Assembly (NCBI GenBank): GCA_003249225.1
Contig: QKJQ01000022.1
Coordinates: 90,121 to 154,120 of the forward strand
Direction: 5' to 3'
Length of the DNA: 64,000 bases
Source: Clostridia bacterium
GTDB taxonomy: Bacteria; Bacillota; Clostridia; Lachnospirales; Lachnospiraceae
Made by a program: the position numbers and the translations under genes. Each line of letters opens with the position of its first letter. Positions within the stretch are counted from its first letter, which is position 1. Shown piece by piece: positions 34,599 through 44,105 of this stretch. The notes beneath the pieces are model-generated. The model saw only the letters and a program-made list of their open reading frames with translations, did not search any database and was not told where the DNA came from.

Positions 34599-35576
34599 AT
34601 GAAACATAAACTATTATTTCTACTCTTAGCCGCAGAAGCAGGCTTGTGTATGTTTTTATCCATTATTATTCTATCCACGAACGATTCCTTATCTGCTCTT
34701 ATGTCCTTCCCTTTTGAGCAGCTCGGTTTGCTTTTACGGAAGCTGTCAGAAACCGGACAAATCGGTAATGCCTTTGCCGTGACACTTTATACCGCGCTCT
34801 GCCTCTCTCCTTTCTTATTTTTACAAAAAGTAAAGCAAAAACGCAGATTTTATGCAGAAGATTTTCTTATGGTGCTGTTATCAGCAGGGCTTTTCATTAC
34901 TTTGTTTTATATGATCAATCCCTCCTATCTCAGCCGGATTACTGTGCTTGACTTAGGTGATTCTGGTGTAACTCTGCTTAAATTTATTCTTGGCAGCCTG
35001 ATATGGGCTTTCCTTCTTGGATATGTAATTCTGCGGCTTCTTCGTTTATCTTTTGCTAATGGAATTGAAACACTTCAACGATACGGTAAGGCACTCCTAT
35101 ACACCTTATGCTTCTTTTTTGTATTCACTGCTTTCTCCCTTCGTTTTACTGAGATGATTTCTTCCTTTCTTGATCTTCGCTCTAAAAACACCTCAGATAC
35201 TAATTATATGATTCCAACAAACATCTTTTATGTCCTCACATTCCTGGTTGATATACTCCCGAATATTCTCTACACCATACTTACCGTAAAAGCGATCGAT
35301 CTTTTGACTGCCATGCAGGCCGACCGGTACTCCAAAGAGACGGATACACTTGCCAAAAATATATCCGTCTGGTGCGCAAAATCTTTGGCGGCTATAATCT
35401 GCACTTCCATCATTTTTCCTATTCTTCAGCTGCTTTTTGCAAAAATACTGCTGGATATAAATACATCAATAAACATACCATTCTTGTCTCTGATCTTTGT
35501 TCTTGCACTTTTATTTGTCTCAAGAATTATCTCAGAGAACCGAAAACTAAAGACCGACAATGATTTATTTATCTAA
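34599..35576 (+). CDS. Multi-spanning membrane protein, C-terminal half DUF2975-like
   Basis: A 325-residue integral membrane protein with about eight hydrophobic segments. GGGGAGG precedes the ATG. The C-terminal part, four helices ending ISENRKLKTDNDLFI, resembles DUF2975 proteins, which are usually encoded beside a YozG-type HTH protein, as here. The N-terminal half is extra compared with ordinary DUF2975 proteins of about 150-200 residues. No enzymatic motif is seen. The pair is often thought to be an autoregulated membrane unit; function unknown. Confidence 0.65.
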   Translation: MKHKLLFLLLAAEAGLCMFLSIIILSTNDSLSALMSFPFEQLGLLLRKLSETGQIGNAFAVTLYTALCLSPFLFLQKVKQKRRFYAEDFLMVLLSAGLFITLFYMINPSYLSRITVLDLGDSGVTLLKFILGSLIWAFLLGYVILRLLRLSFANGIETLQRYGKALLYTLCFFFVFTAFSLRFTEMISSFLDLRSKNTSDTNYMIPTNIFYVLTFLVDILPNILYTILTVKAIDLLTAMQADRYSKETDTLAKNISVWCAKSLAAIICTSIIFPILQLLFAKILLDINTSINIPFLSLIFVLALLFVSRIISENRKLKTDNDLFI

Positions 35577-35612
35577 TTCGAATAAAAAATAACCTTTGAA
35601 TAAGGAGTGTAC

Positions 35613-35843
35613 ATGGCAATACGAATCTATCTTGAAGACGTATTAAAGCTTCAAAACATGACTTCAAAAGAACTCTGTGCCAAGGTGGGCATAACCGAGG
35701 CGAATCTATCGATCCTTAGAAGTGGGAAAGCAAAGGGTGTGCGATTTTCGACAATCAATCGTATCTGTTACTTTTTGTCATGCGACGTGGGTGATATATT
35801 AAAATTCGATGGGATCTTGGAGGATAATGATGACGAAGAATAG
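35613..35843 (+). CDS. Small YozG-like HTH transcriptional regulator
   Basis: A 76-residue HTH protein (MTSKELCAKVGITEANLSILRSGKAKGVRFSTINRICYFLSCDVGDIL pattern) ending in an acidic tail DNDDEE. AAGGAGTGTAC precedes the ATG at 35613; the track start at 35607 is a GTG inside that site. Likely binds the ATTATTG-N5-CAATAAT operators upstream of its operon (inference). The next gene starts inside its 3' end, overlapping by 14 bases. Confidence 0.85.
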   Translation: MAIRIYLEDVLKLQNMTSKELCAKVGITEANLSILRSGKAKGVRFSTINRICYFLSCDVGDILKFDGILEDNDDEE

Positions 35844-36831
35844 ATTGATAATTTTTTCCCTGATGCTGCTTATGGTCTTTTTCACTAGTTTTACAGGATT
35901 CACACTGGCAAAAAAGGACGGTGCCAAAGCAAGCAGTACATCCGCTGAAGACAAGCTGGTGGGCGTATACATAACAACGGATTACATAGATTCCTTTGAT
36001 ACAGAAAAGTATCTGTCCGACCACACTGATACCATACAAGATGGCGTGACACTGGACTATGCAGAAAGTAAAGAGTATAATAGCAGGATTTATGCCATAA
36101 GAACAGAAGATCTTGAATACGATAACGAAGATCCTCTAAAAAGCTATAAGATTGATTTTGAATTTAAAGGCATCGACGGATTTTCTTATTATTTGTATGA
36201 TCAGGTTGTCCCAAATGTAACCACCAGCATCTCTTATGTTGACCCTGTGATATCTGCGGCTAACTCAAGTATTAATGTGACAACAACAGATACCGGAACA
36301 AAGCTGACACTGATTGGAAACATAAACACAGTCTCTACCGGTGATTTTACATGTTTTTATTTTAACCCGGTCTACCAGACAGCGGATGGCGAACTGTATC
36401 TGCTACCCGGTACGGGAATGAGCACATCTGGTTTCACCTATGGTTCCTCTCTCTCTGGTGGTATAACAGAAGATTCGGTCTTCACCCAAAATGGCAGCAC
36501 GAAAAACTATTCTGCTGAGATAAAAATATCCGTAACATTCGTTAGAAAGCCATTGCAATACACAATAACTGAGTTTAATTCCAACCATGAACTTCTTACC
36601 AGGTACACTTATCTGCCGGAAGAAATCCCAACAGATTATACGCCAGATTCGTCTTGCTCTTATCTGGTGGTGGATTGTTTATATGGGAGCAAAAACACTG
36701 ACACTGTATCGGAACGCATTTTATATCAACCTACTGATTCCTCTCTGACGACACGAATCTGCCGTGAAGATGGTATATGTCTCGATAAGAGTACCACCCT
36801 TCACTGGGCAAACCAAGCCGACAACAGATAG
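35830..36831 (+). CDS. Membrane-anchored/exported protein, paralogue 1
   Basis: A 333-residue protein with an N-terminal signal or anchor helix (RLIIFSLMLLMVFFTSFTGF) then an extracytoplasmic domain: DKLVGVYITTDYIDSF, a beta-rich middle with FYFNPVYQTADGELYLLPG, and YTITEFNSNHELLTRYTYLPEEIPTDYTP near the end. The ATG at 35830 has GGAGG at six-base spacing. It is clearly homologous to the next gene over the whole length. I do not recognise the family. Confidence 0.75.
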   Translation: MTKNRLIIFSLMLLMVFFTSFTGFTLAKKDGAKASSTSAEDKLVGVYITTDYIDSFDTEKYLSDHTDTIQDGVTLDYAESKEYNSRIYAIRTEDLEYDNEDPLKSYKIDFEFKGIDGFSYYLYDQVVPNVTTSISYVDPVISAANSSINVTTTDTGTKLTLIGNINTVSTGDFTCFYFNPVYQTADGELYLLPGTGMSTSGFTYGSSLSGGITEDSVFTQNGSTKNYSAEIKISVTFVRKPLQYTITEFNSNHELLTRYTYLPEEIPTDYTPDSSCSYLVVDCLYGSKNTDTVSERILYQPTDSSLTTRICREDGICLDKSTTLHWANQADNR

Positions 36832-36853
36832 GACAAGGAAACGGAGGTCACTT

Positions 36854-37792
36854 ATGAAAAATACTGTCATTTCTAAGCATTCACTATATACCGGCATTCT
36901 TTTTGTATGCCTGCTGCTTCTGATGTTTTGCTTCGGATTTTGGGGTCTGTCACTGGTAAGAAAGACTGCACCCGTAAACCGACCTGAGGTGTCCTCGACG
37001 GATTATCTGATCGGTATCCTAGCGACACAAAAAAGTCTTGTTACTTACGATTCTTATGAAAAAGAGGAAGGTCGTATAGACGCTGTTGCCGTTTCTACCG
37101 ATTATACATTTGCAGAAACAAGCGAAAACACTACGTACACGAGTTACGAATTTGAAGATCTTGAAGGAGCGGCTTTCTATAATTATATATCGCCGGAGGA
37201 TGAAAGCACTTCTACAAGGGCAGATGAAAGTATTCGGGCAAGCACCGTATACAATCAGTCCGACGATGTCACAAGCATAACGCTTACTGGTGTTCTGTAT
37301 GCAACTTACAAAGAAAATAATGTAACACTGTTCTTTAACCCGATTTATGAGACCCCGGAAGGTGATGTATATGCTACCTGCGGCGGTGATGGTGTATCCT
37401 CATTACTCGGACCGATTTCATTCGATATGACAGGGTTTTACAAATTGGAAGGCAAGGAAAGAACAACCGATTATAAAATGAACATAATGTTATCCGTAGA
37501 GCTGACAACCCCACCCGAGTCCTATACCTTTCTGCAGTTTAATTCTTCTGATCAACTCCTGACAAGTGCTTCTTTTTCAAATGGTGAAGTTCCCAAAGAA
37601 TACGCTCCGATGGAAGACTGTGCTTATATCGTAGTTTTGTCCGTCACTGCCAGTCAAGAGGGTTCCCCGCGCACAGATTACAGACTGATTCAGCTGGATG
37701 ATACAACGAATAAAAAATCCTATATATCGACTTTCTCTGATTCCGATTACGGTTTTTGTTCTGTAAAAACCACTGCAGTAAATTGGAAATAA
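36854..37792 (+). CDS. Membrane-anchored/exported protein, paralogue 2
   Basis: A 312-residue protein with one N-terminal TM helix (GILFVCLLLLMFCFGFWGL). Parallel motifs to paralogue 1: TDYLIGILATQ, LFFNPIYETPEGDVYATCG and YTFLQFNSSDQLLTSASFSNGEVPKEYAP. GGAGGTCACTT precedes the ATG at 36854; the track start at 36764 lies inside the previous gene. The two genes are 22 bp apart and look like an old tandem duplication. Function unknown. Confidence 0.75.
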   Translation: MKNTVISKHSLYTGILFVCLLLLMFCFGFWGLSLVRKTAPVNRPEVSSTDYLIGILATQKSLVTYDSYEKEEGRIDAVAVSTDYTFAETSENTTYTSYEFEDLEGAAFYNYISPEDESTSTRADESIRASTVYNQSDDVTSITLTGVLYATYKENNVTLFFNPIYETPEGDVYATCGGDGVSSLLGPISFDMTGFYKLEGKERTTDYKMNIMLSVELTTPPESYTFLQFNSSDQLLTSASFSNGEVPKEYAPMEDCAYIVVLSVTASQEGSPRTDYRLIQLDDTTNKKSYISTFSDSDYGFCSVKTTAVNWK

Positions 37793-37816
37793 TCATAATT
37801 TCGCTAATTGCTACCA

Positions 37817-37868
37817 TTGGTTGCGGCATTTCAAGCTTTCATAGGTTGTCCTGCAACCAGGATTTTTG
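37817..37868 (+). terminator. Possible terminator after paralogue 2
   Basis: TGGTTGC (37818-37824) can pair with GCAACCA (37853-37859), followed by GGATTTTTG. Long loop, so only moderately convincing. Confidence 0.4.
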
Positions 37869-37913
37869 ATAAAGTAAGCATACAAAACACAATTTAAGCG
37901 GAGGAACTGTTTT

Positions 37914-38621
37914 ATGAAATTACAGGAAAAAATACTTTATTGCCGTAAAAAAGCCAGCTTATCTCAGGAGGCTCTGGCGGAACAGCTTGGTGTATCAAGG
38001 CAGGCGGTCAGTAAATGGGAAACCGGAGAAGCTGTGCCGGAAATAGGTAAATTACTGACACTGGCAAATACCTTTGAGGTCACAACAGACTGGCTGCTGA
38101 ATGATACAGCCCCAATCCCCGAACCTACTCCTTTTCGACCCTCTTCACCGTCTGAGGTTGGTGGTGATCCCTGGAGTCCTGGTTTCCAGACATATGAAAA
38201 CGATACCGCACAGCATTCTCAGTACAAAGATACTGCCAGCTCAAATACATCAGAAACCAAGAATCGTAACTGGATTGATTCCGTACCCGGCATGATTGGA
38301 ACTTTACTGCGTCGCTACGGATGGCTGTTCGGAGTCTATCTGGCAATTGCCGGTGCTGGTTTTACAGCGATCGGTGGTATGGCAAGATTCCTGTCAAAAG
38401 CAATGTTTCGCAGTAGTCCGTTCGACAATTTCTCAAGTGACCTATTCGGTGGTGAGGTCTATATTGATGCAAACGGCCAGGTAATCAGCAGCGGTCTGTC
38501 TGATTTTGCTTCCAACAATCCGGTAGCCATTATGGGATTGTTTATAATGATTCTTGGTATTCTTATGCTTGTTACGGGCATAATTCTTGCTCTTGTATTA
38601 AAACGAAAAAGCAGAAACTAA
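37914..38621 (+). CDS. XRE-type HTH regulator with C-terminal membrane segments
   Basis: A 235-residue protein. HTH at residues 1-62 (KILYCRKKASLSQEALAEQLGVSRQAVSKWETGEAVPE), a Pro/Ser-rich linker, then two hydrophobic segments at about 135-155 and 200-228 ending KRKSRN. Clostridial proteins of this layout are membrane-tethered regulators. GGAGGAACTGTTTT precedes the ATG. Closed by a strong terminator. It may sense the state of the membrane or the two paralogous anchored proteins upstream (inference). Confidence 0.85.
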   Translation: MKLQEKILYCRKKASLSQEALAEQLGVSRQAVSKWETGEAVPEIGKLLTLANTFEVTTDWLLNDTAPIPEPTPFRPSSPSEVGGDPWSPGFQTYENDTAQHSQYKDTASSNTSETKNRNWIDSVPGMIGTLLRRYGWLFGVYLAIAGAGFTAIGGMARFLSKAMFRSSPFDNFSSDLFGGEVYIDANGQVISSGLSDFASNNPVAIMGLFIMILGILMLVTGIILALVLKRKSRN

Positions 38622-38701
38622 GAAAACATTCTGGTGCAATGCTTTTGTCAGGACAACGCTATCATAGAAAACGATGTTCTTTTAAATAGCGAATAACATT
38701 T

Positions 38702-38750
38702 ATAATACGAAGGTCTGTTTTTTTTTGCTGGACTTTCGTATTATTTTTGT
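38702..38750 (+). terminator. Terminator after the membrane XRE gene
   Basis: ATAATACGAAGGTC pairs with GGACTTTCGTATTAT and is followed by TTTTTG. The loop is T-rich. Confidence 0.85.
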
Positions 38751-38904
38751 GATATACTACATTCGTGTTTTACTTCTTTTTTTGACTGATTTGTGTTAAT
38801 TGTACATATTTATAAATTATTTTATTTCGTTTCGTGTTTTTGTCGCTTGTTTTTATCATATATCAATAGATTTTATTTTCAATTCTCGCATCGCGTGTGT
38901 CGCC

Positions 38905-39009
38905 GCTCCAGGTATCAGCATTTCTTATTTCACAATTTCGAGTATCACCATTTCAGGTATCACCATTTCGTGTATCGCCATTTCGAGTGTTATTATTTCG
39001 TGTTATGCT
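38905..39009. repeat. 15-bp minisatellite, seven units
   Basis: Seven consecutive 15-bp units related to ATTTCGAGTATCACC (for example ATTTCAGGTATCACC, ATTTCGTGTATCGCC), the outer ones decayed. It lies in the 621 bp gap between the XRE gene and hcp. The unit length keeps reading frames open, which explains the track ORFs here, but none has a ribosome binding site. Confidence 0.85.
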
Positions 39010-39062
39010 GCCCAGTCTTTTAACCTTCAACCTCTAAAAATTTAATCCATAATCTTGCATTC

Positions 39063-39104
39063 CGTTGTAAATACAACATACTACAAAACTTTTCACGGGT
39101 ATAC
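39063..39104 (+). promoter_or_regulatory. hcp promoter with a CRP/FNR-type palindrome
   Basis: GTTGTA-AA-TACAAC (39063-39076) is a perfect palindrome. TATACT (39099-39104) is a likely -10 with no good -35. If the start is about 7 bp past the -10, near 39111, the palindrome is centred at -41.5, the classic class II CRP/FNR activator position. HcpR-type CRP/FNR proteins are known to control hcp in many anaerobes. Confidence 0.5.
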
Positions 39105-39242
39105 TACTATCATGTTCGACAGATTCAGCCATAAGATTTTTGCAGAAGAAGAATGGCTGTAGTAAAACTGATTAACTTGAAAGTCCTAAGTTACTGCCAG
39201 TTCCATCTGTTCTACAATATAAATTATAGGAGGATATGAAGA

Positions 39243-40865
39243 ATGTTTTGTTATCAATGTCAGGAAACGGCAGCCTGCAAAGGCTGTACCATCAAAGGTG
39301 TCTGCGGAAAGACTGCAGAAACTGCAAATCTGCAGGACCTTTTAATCTATACGGTAAAGGGAATCGCAGAGATTGTAACGAAAGGAAAGCTTGACGCAGC
39401 TTCCCTTGGCAAGGCAAATTATGATGTCATCAACAGTCTGTTCATTACCATAACGAATGCAAACTTTGATGAACAGGCCATTGAAGCACAAATCAGAAAG
39501 ATGCTTGCACTTCGAGATACCCTGAGAGGAAAAATCGCAGCTGCCTCACTGCATGACGCTGCGACCTTTACGGTAACGACAAGAGAATCCATGCTTGAAA
39601 AAGCTGCTACTGTCGGTGTGCTGGCTACCGAAAATGAAGATGTACGTTCTCTTAGGGAACTGATCACCTATGGTCTGAAGGGAATGGCCGCTTATGCAGA
39701 ACATGCCTTTAACCTTGGAAAAGAAGATACGGCAATCTTTGCTTTCATCTATGATGCAATGGCTGCGACACTTGATAATTCGTTGTCTGCTGAAGCACTG
39801 GTCGGACTTACATTAAAGACCGGTGAATTCGGAGTGAAAGTAATGGCTCTTCTTGATGAAGCCAATACCTCACGATATGGCAATCCTGAGATAACTTCCG
39901 TCAACATTGGTGTCAGAAAAAATCCTGCTATTCTTATATCCGGACATGATCTGACGGATATGGAGCGTTTGCTCGAACAGACCAAGGGAACCGGTGTCGA
40001 TGTCTATACTCACAGTGAAATGCTTCCGGCCAACTATTATCCGGCTTTCAAAAAGTACGATAATTTCGTTGGAAATTACGGAAATGCATGGTGGAAACAA
40101 ACCGAAGAATTCGCAAGTTTCCACGGTCCGATTCTCTTCACTACGAACTGTATCGTTCCTCCAAAAAGCGAAGAAGTAAGGGGACGTATCTTCACCACAG
40201 GAGCTTCCGGTTATCCGGGCTGTAAGCACATTGATGCTGATGCCGAGGGTAAGAAGGATTTTTCTGAGATTATCGCTCTTGCAAAGACACTTCCATCACC
40301 GGAAGAAATCGAGACCGGAACGATCGTTGGTGGATTTGCACACAATCAGGTGCTGGCACTTGCCGATAAGGTCGTAGACGCTGTGAAATCCGGTGCCATA
40401 AAGAAATTCTTTGTTATGGCTGGTTGTGATGGACGTATGAAATCCAGAGATTACTATACTGAGTTTGCAAAACAGCTTCCCAAAGATACTGTCATTCTGA
40501 CCGCAGGCTGTGCAAAATATCGCTATAACAAACTGCCTCTTGGTGATATCGGTGGCATTCCAAGAGTTCTGGATGCCGGTCAGTGCAACGATTCTTACTC
40601 TCTTGCTGTGATTGCATTAAAACTGAAAGAAGTCTTTGGACTTAACGATGTGAATGAACTTCCAATTGCTTATAACATCGCATGGTATGAGCAGAAAGCA
40701 GTTATTGTTCTTCTTGCCCTCTTATCCCTTGGTGTAAAGAACATTCACCTTGGACCGACACTCCCTGCCTTCCTTTCCCCGGATGTAGTAAAGGTTCTTG
40801 TGGATACCTTTGGCATAGCAGGAATTGGTAGCGTGGAAGATGATATCGCTTTGTTTACAGCATAA
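39243..40865 (+). CDS. hcp: Hybrid cluster protein (hydroxylamine / NO reductase)
   Basis: A 540-residue iron-sulfur protein. N-terminal [23 protein letters not shown] holds the cysteines of the [4Fe-4S] cluster; hybrid-cluster ligands are visible in [36 protein letters not shown] and [10 protein letters not shown]. Reduces hydroxylamine and, in vivo, probably nitric oxide, protecting anaerobes from nitrosative stress. AGGAGG precedes the ATG. Single-gene transcript: palindromic promoter upstream and a strong terminator downstream. No hcr reductase gene is adjacent. Confidence 0.98.
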   Translation: MFCYQCQETAACKGCTIKGVCGKTAETANLQDLLIYTVKGIAEIVTKGKLDAASLGKANYDVINSLFITITNANFDEQAIEAQIRKMLALRDTLRGKIAAASLHDAATFTVTTRESMLEKAATVGVLATENEDVRSLRELITYGLKGMAAYAEHAFNLGKEDTAIFAFIYDAMAATLDNSLSAEALVGLTLKTGEFGVKVMALLDEANTSRYGNPEITSVNIGVRKNPAILISGHDLTDMERLLEQTKGTGVDVYTHSEMLPANYYPAFKKYDNFVGNYGNAWWKQTEEFASFHGPILFTTNCIVPPKSEEVRGRIFTTGASGYPGCKHIDADAEGKKDFSEIIALAKTLPSPEEIETGTIVGGFAHNQVLALADKVVDAVKSGAIKKFFVMAGCDGRMKSRDYYTEFAKQLPKDTVILTAGCAKYRYNKLPLGDIGGIPRVLDAGQCNDSYSLAVIALKLKEVFGLNDVNELPIAYNIAWYEQKAVIVLLALLSLGVKNIHLGPTLPAFLSPDVVKVLVDTFGIAGIGSVEDDIALFTA

Positions 40866-40886
40866 TGTAAGTTAATATAACCAGAT

Positions 40887-40928
40887 AAGCCTCCTTTTCT
40901 GATTGCATCAGAGAAAGGAGGCTTTTTA
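40887..40928 (+). terminator. hcp terminator
   Basis: AAGCCTCCTTTTCT pairs with AGAGAAAGGAGGCTT, followed by TTTTATTA. It starts 22 bp after the stop codon. Confidence 0.92.
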
Positions 40929-40970
40929 TTATTACATATTCAGTTTTTTTGTCCGAAAATCCTATGTTTC

Positions 40971-43130
40971 TTATTCATTCACAGCAATCGCTTCGACCCC
41001 GTATTTTTCTCTTTCACTTTGTATGATTACTTTCATCGCCTGTGCTTCCGTGATGTCTGTAAATGCTGTATCCATTGCGGATTCATCCGCAAAGTTATCA
41101 AACAAGGTCGACTTTCCCTGCAGAATCTCTAAAATTCGTTCGTCAACACTTTCATCGATTAAAAGTCTGTGAACCAGTACACTTCTTGACTGTCCCATTC
41201 GGTATACCCTTGAGATCGCCTGGTTCTCTGTGGACGGTTTCCATTGTGGTTCGCAAAGGATCACCACGCTCGCCGACTGAATGTTAAGTCCCACACCGCC
41301 GGCTATGATCTGGCTGACCAGCACGCTTCCGGCTTTCCCTTTCGAAAATTCATCAACGATTTCCTGTCGATGATTTGCCGATACACTGCCATCAATCGGA
41401 CCATAACAGGCGTCTCCAAGCAGGCTTTGTACTTTTCGTATGGTATCGAGAAAGAAGCTGAAGACAATTACTTTACGCCCTGCCTCCTTCGCATCCTCAC
41501 AGATTTCCAGCAAACGATTCGCTTTTGAGGAATCTGAGAGCTTTGGCGCATTCCAGGATATCTGCCGAATCTGCATGATCGATCCTCCTTGCAGCGATTC
41601 TTTATAAGCTTTCTCTTCTGCAGCTGTCATAATGCACCATTCTTCTTTTTCCAGCTTTTCCGGTAATTCTGTAAGGACATCCTCCCGTACTCTTCGCAGG
41701 TAGACCGGTGCAATGGTCTGTCGAAATTCCGGTGCCATCGAAAGGGAAAGCATGGATTCTGTCTTCCTTGCTATCTCCTGATTCAGCATACTAAGAAGAA
41801 AGATCATCTCTTCGACCTTATTCTCTATGGGTGTTCCTGTCATGAAACATATAAACTCTGCTTTTTTTGCTATACCAGAAAGTGCTTTTGTTCTTACTGC
41901 CTGTGGATTCTTAACGTAATGCGCTTCATCAACGACAAGCATATCAATACGCAGACTCTCCTCAGCCTCAATTCTTGATACCGTTTCAAAGGTCGTAACT
42001 GCTATACCGCCTTGTTTTTCCCATTGTGCGAACTCTTCCTCCCGATTGTCACCATAAATTTTTACCGGAAGCAGCTCACTTTGCTGCGCAATCTCTCTGG
42101 TCCAGTTGACCATAACACTTACCGGGCAGACAACCAAAAAATGTGTACGTCCCTTCGCTGCCAAATGTGCCATCGCAGCAATGGCCTGTACGGTCTTTCC
42201 AAGCCCCATCTCATCCCCCAGTAAGGTTCGTTTCTGATATAACATATATTTCGTGCCAAAGGTCTGATAGCTGCGAAGCGATGCCTTCAGCCTTGATGTA
42301 TCAAGTTCAAAGGCAGCAATTTCTGACGCCAATTGTTCTGGAAGACCGTGATAAGCCGGATTTTCCACTGTACTTTTTCCAAGCAGCTGTTCCAGCATCG
42401 CATAGAATGGTGCTGTATTCTCTTCGAACCGCTGTCTTGCCGTATTATACTGGGTTTTTTCCTCGCATTGTTTATACGCTTCCTCAAGCGTCATACAGTC
42501 CCTTGCGAACCCCTGCTGTATAAGGTTTTCCAGTGATTCATATGCTTGCAGACATCTGTCCTTCTTACCTTTTGTCGAAAAGAACATACGCAGCGAAGAA
42601 GCTAACTGCTTTGCCAGTCTGCTCTCCTTGTTGATCTGATCTTTGAATGCTGCCAGAAGCTGCTTTGCTTTTTCGCTTGTCTGTGCTGTCTGCAGGAGAA
42701 TCGCCAGATGCAGCAAAAGATCTGCTGTATCCTTGCTCATGTTATCAATGTTGATCTTAACTTTTGCTGATTTTTGAACACTTTCGGTAATGTCTCTGAC
42801 TTTTTGATGGATTTTTCGTGCTCCGTCCTCTCCAATTCCATTAATAGCAATCAAACGCTGCAGTGAAATACCGGCAAGCTGATGAATGGTATGGAAGCCG
42901 GCTGCTTTTAACGTTGCAATACGGATACCGCTCTTGTCTTTGTTGATTTCTTCTACCGGCATCTGGTTCAGAATATCCTGAATACATTGATTTCGAAGCG
43001 CTGCATACGATTTCATGACGGCTTCTTTATGACCGGCTTCTTTCCTGCTGATCGTCTCCAGCTGGATCTGTGCGTTCTTTGCTGCTGCAACTGTCTGCTT
43101 TACCCTGTTCTTGTCTATACTGCTTTTCAC
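40971..43130 (-). CDS. SNF2-family DEAD/DEAH helicase with N-terminal helix-hairpin-helix
   Basis: A 719-residue SNF2/RapA-type ATPase. Seen: Walker A GDEMGLGKTVQAIAAMAHL (about residue 305), motif II VVDEAHYVKNP, motif III MTGTPIENK, and C-terminal motifs VLVSQIIAGGVGLNIQSASVVI and QAISRVYRMGQSRSV. The N-terminal third has HTIHQLAGISLQRLIAINGIGEDGARKIHQ, a helix-hairpin-helix DNA-binding element. It translocates on double-stranded DNA and probably remodels protein-DNA complexes. The ATG at 43130 is the natural start. No restriction or methylase genes nearby, so not an obvious defence island. Confidence 0.93.
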   Translation of the reverse strand: MKSSIDKNRVKQTVAAAKNAQIQLETISRKEAGHKEAVMKSYAALRNQCIQDILNQMPVEEINKDKSGIRIATLKAAGFHTIHQLAGISLQRLIAINGIGEDGARKIHQKVRDITESVQKSAKVKINIDNMSKDTADLLLHLAILLQTAQTSEKAKQLLAAFKDQINKESRLAKQLASSLRMFFSTKGKKDRCLQAYESLENLIQQGFARDCMTLEEAYKQCEEKTQYNTARQRFEENTAPFYAMLEQLLGKSTVENPAYHGLPEQLASEIAAFELDTSRLKASLRSYQTFGTKYMLYQKRTLLGDEMGLGKTVQAIAAMAHLAAKGRTHFLVVCPVSVMVNWTREIAQQSELLPVKIYGDNREEEFAQWEKQGGIAVTTFETVSRIEAEESLRIDMLVVDEAHYVKNPQAVRTKALSGIAKKAEFICFMTGTPIENKVEEMIFLLSMLNQEIARKTESMLSLSMAPEFRQTIAPVYLRRVREDVLTELPEKLEKEEWCIMTAAEEKAYKESLQGGSIMQIRQISWNAPKLSDSSKANRLLEICEDAKEAGRKVIVFSFFLDTIRKVQSLLGDACYGPIDGSVSANHRQEIVDEFSKGKAGSVLVSQIIAGGVGLNIQSASVVILCEPQWKPSTENQAISRVYRMGQSRSVLVHRLLIDESVDERILEILQGKSTLFDNFADESAMDTAFTDITEAQAMKVIIQSEREKYGVEAIAVNE

Positions 43131-43240
43131 TCGTAAGCCTCCCTCGCTGTGCTATGAATTGGATGTCATGCTAATTACTATACTATAGTCTGTGCTTTTT
43201 ATAAGTCCTCGTCCTGGCTTTCCATCTCTGTATTACACGC

Positions 43241-44065
43241 TTATCGTTCCTGATTGTCGACCAGATATTCGATTGCATCCTCAACCGTAATCAGAAGCAT
43301 TTTGGGTATCTCTTCTCGTCCCGGAAGAACCGCAAAATACATTTCCTCTATTTCCTCTGTCTCCTCAAAGACAGCCTCTGTAAATCCCATATCCGCAGAG
43401 AGTCTCTTTAGAAAGTCCAGATTCCTGATATAATCCTTTGTTCCGATATGAAAGCATCCTTTCAAATCATTCAGGAGAATGAACTCCACGCATTCAGCGA
43501 TCTGAACGTCCAGCGCCAGATTAATATACAGTCCGGGCGGCGAACTAATCAGTTCCTTTGATCTTGCACGCTCAATCAAATCAAGAATTCTCGGACAGTC
43601 CTTTCCCCATACACCTGGAATCCGAAGGATAACGGCTCTCTCGCCCAGCTTCTCGGACAACAGTCTTTCACATTCTATTTTGTATTTACCATAGTCACTT
43701 TCTGCGATTGGCTGGTCTTCCTCAAAATGTGGTCTGCTAAGGTCTGCATCAAAAACATTTGCCGTTGAAAAAAATATGACTTTGCTGTCCTTTCTATACT
43801 GACAGTATTCTGCCAGAATACGATGTGCTGCAAGCTGCTGTTCAAAGTCACCTCGTAAACAGGATAGAACGACCTGAGGGTTCACTTTTTCAAGTATGTT
43901 TTTTATCTCACTGAATGAGGACGTCGTAAAATGTATCCATCTCTCTTCCGGCAACAGGTCAGTCTTTTTTGTTGCATAGGTTCCATAGACCTCATGCTCA
44001 TCCGAAAGTTGTCTGCTCAGTGCCTTTCCAATGTAACCACTCGCCCCTATGATTAAAATCTTCAT
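43241..44065 (-). CDS. NAD(P)-dependent epimerase/dehydratase (SDR, RmlD-like)
   Basis: A 274-residue extended short-chain dehydrogenase. Seen: cofactor motif IIGASGYIGKALS and the active-site YGKYKIECE (YxxxK). AAAAGGAGGCTGGT precedes the ATG at 44065; the track start at 44098 is upstream of it. RmlD-like proteins reduce nucleotide-sugars, but no sugar operon is next to it, so substrate is open. Confidence 0.85.
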   Translation of the reverse strand: MKILIIGASGYIGKALSRQLSDEHEVYGTYATKKTDLLPEERWIHFTTSSFSEIKNILEKVNPQVVLSCLRGDFEQQLAAHRILAEYCQYRKDSKVIFFSTANVFDADLSRPHFEEDQPIAESDYGKYKIECERLLSEKLGERAVILRIPGVWGKDCPRILDLIERARSKELISSPPGLYINLALDVQIAECVEFILLNDLKGCFHIGTKDYIRNLDFLKRLSADMGFTEAVFEETEEIEEMYFAVLPGREEIPKMLLITVEDAIEYLVDNQER

Positions 44066-44105
44066 ACCAGCCTCCTTTTGCGAATCTTTCGCTTTCATAT
44101 CCTGT

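Noticed and set aside
38905-39009. Possible CRISPR array
   Set aside because: Units are 15 bp, directly adjacent and without spacers; no cas gene nearby.
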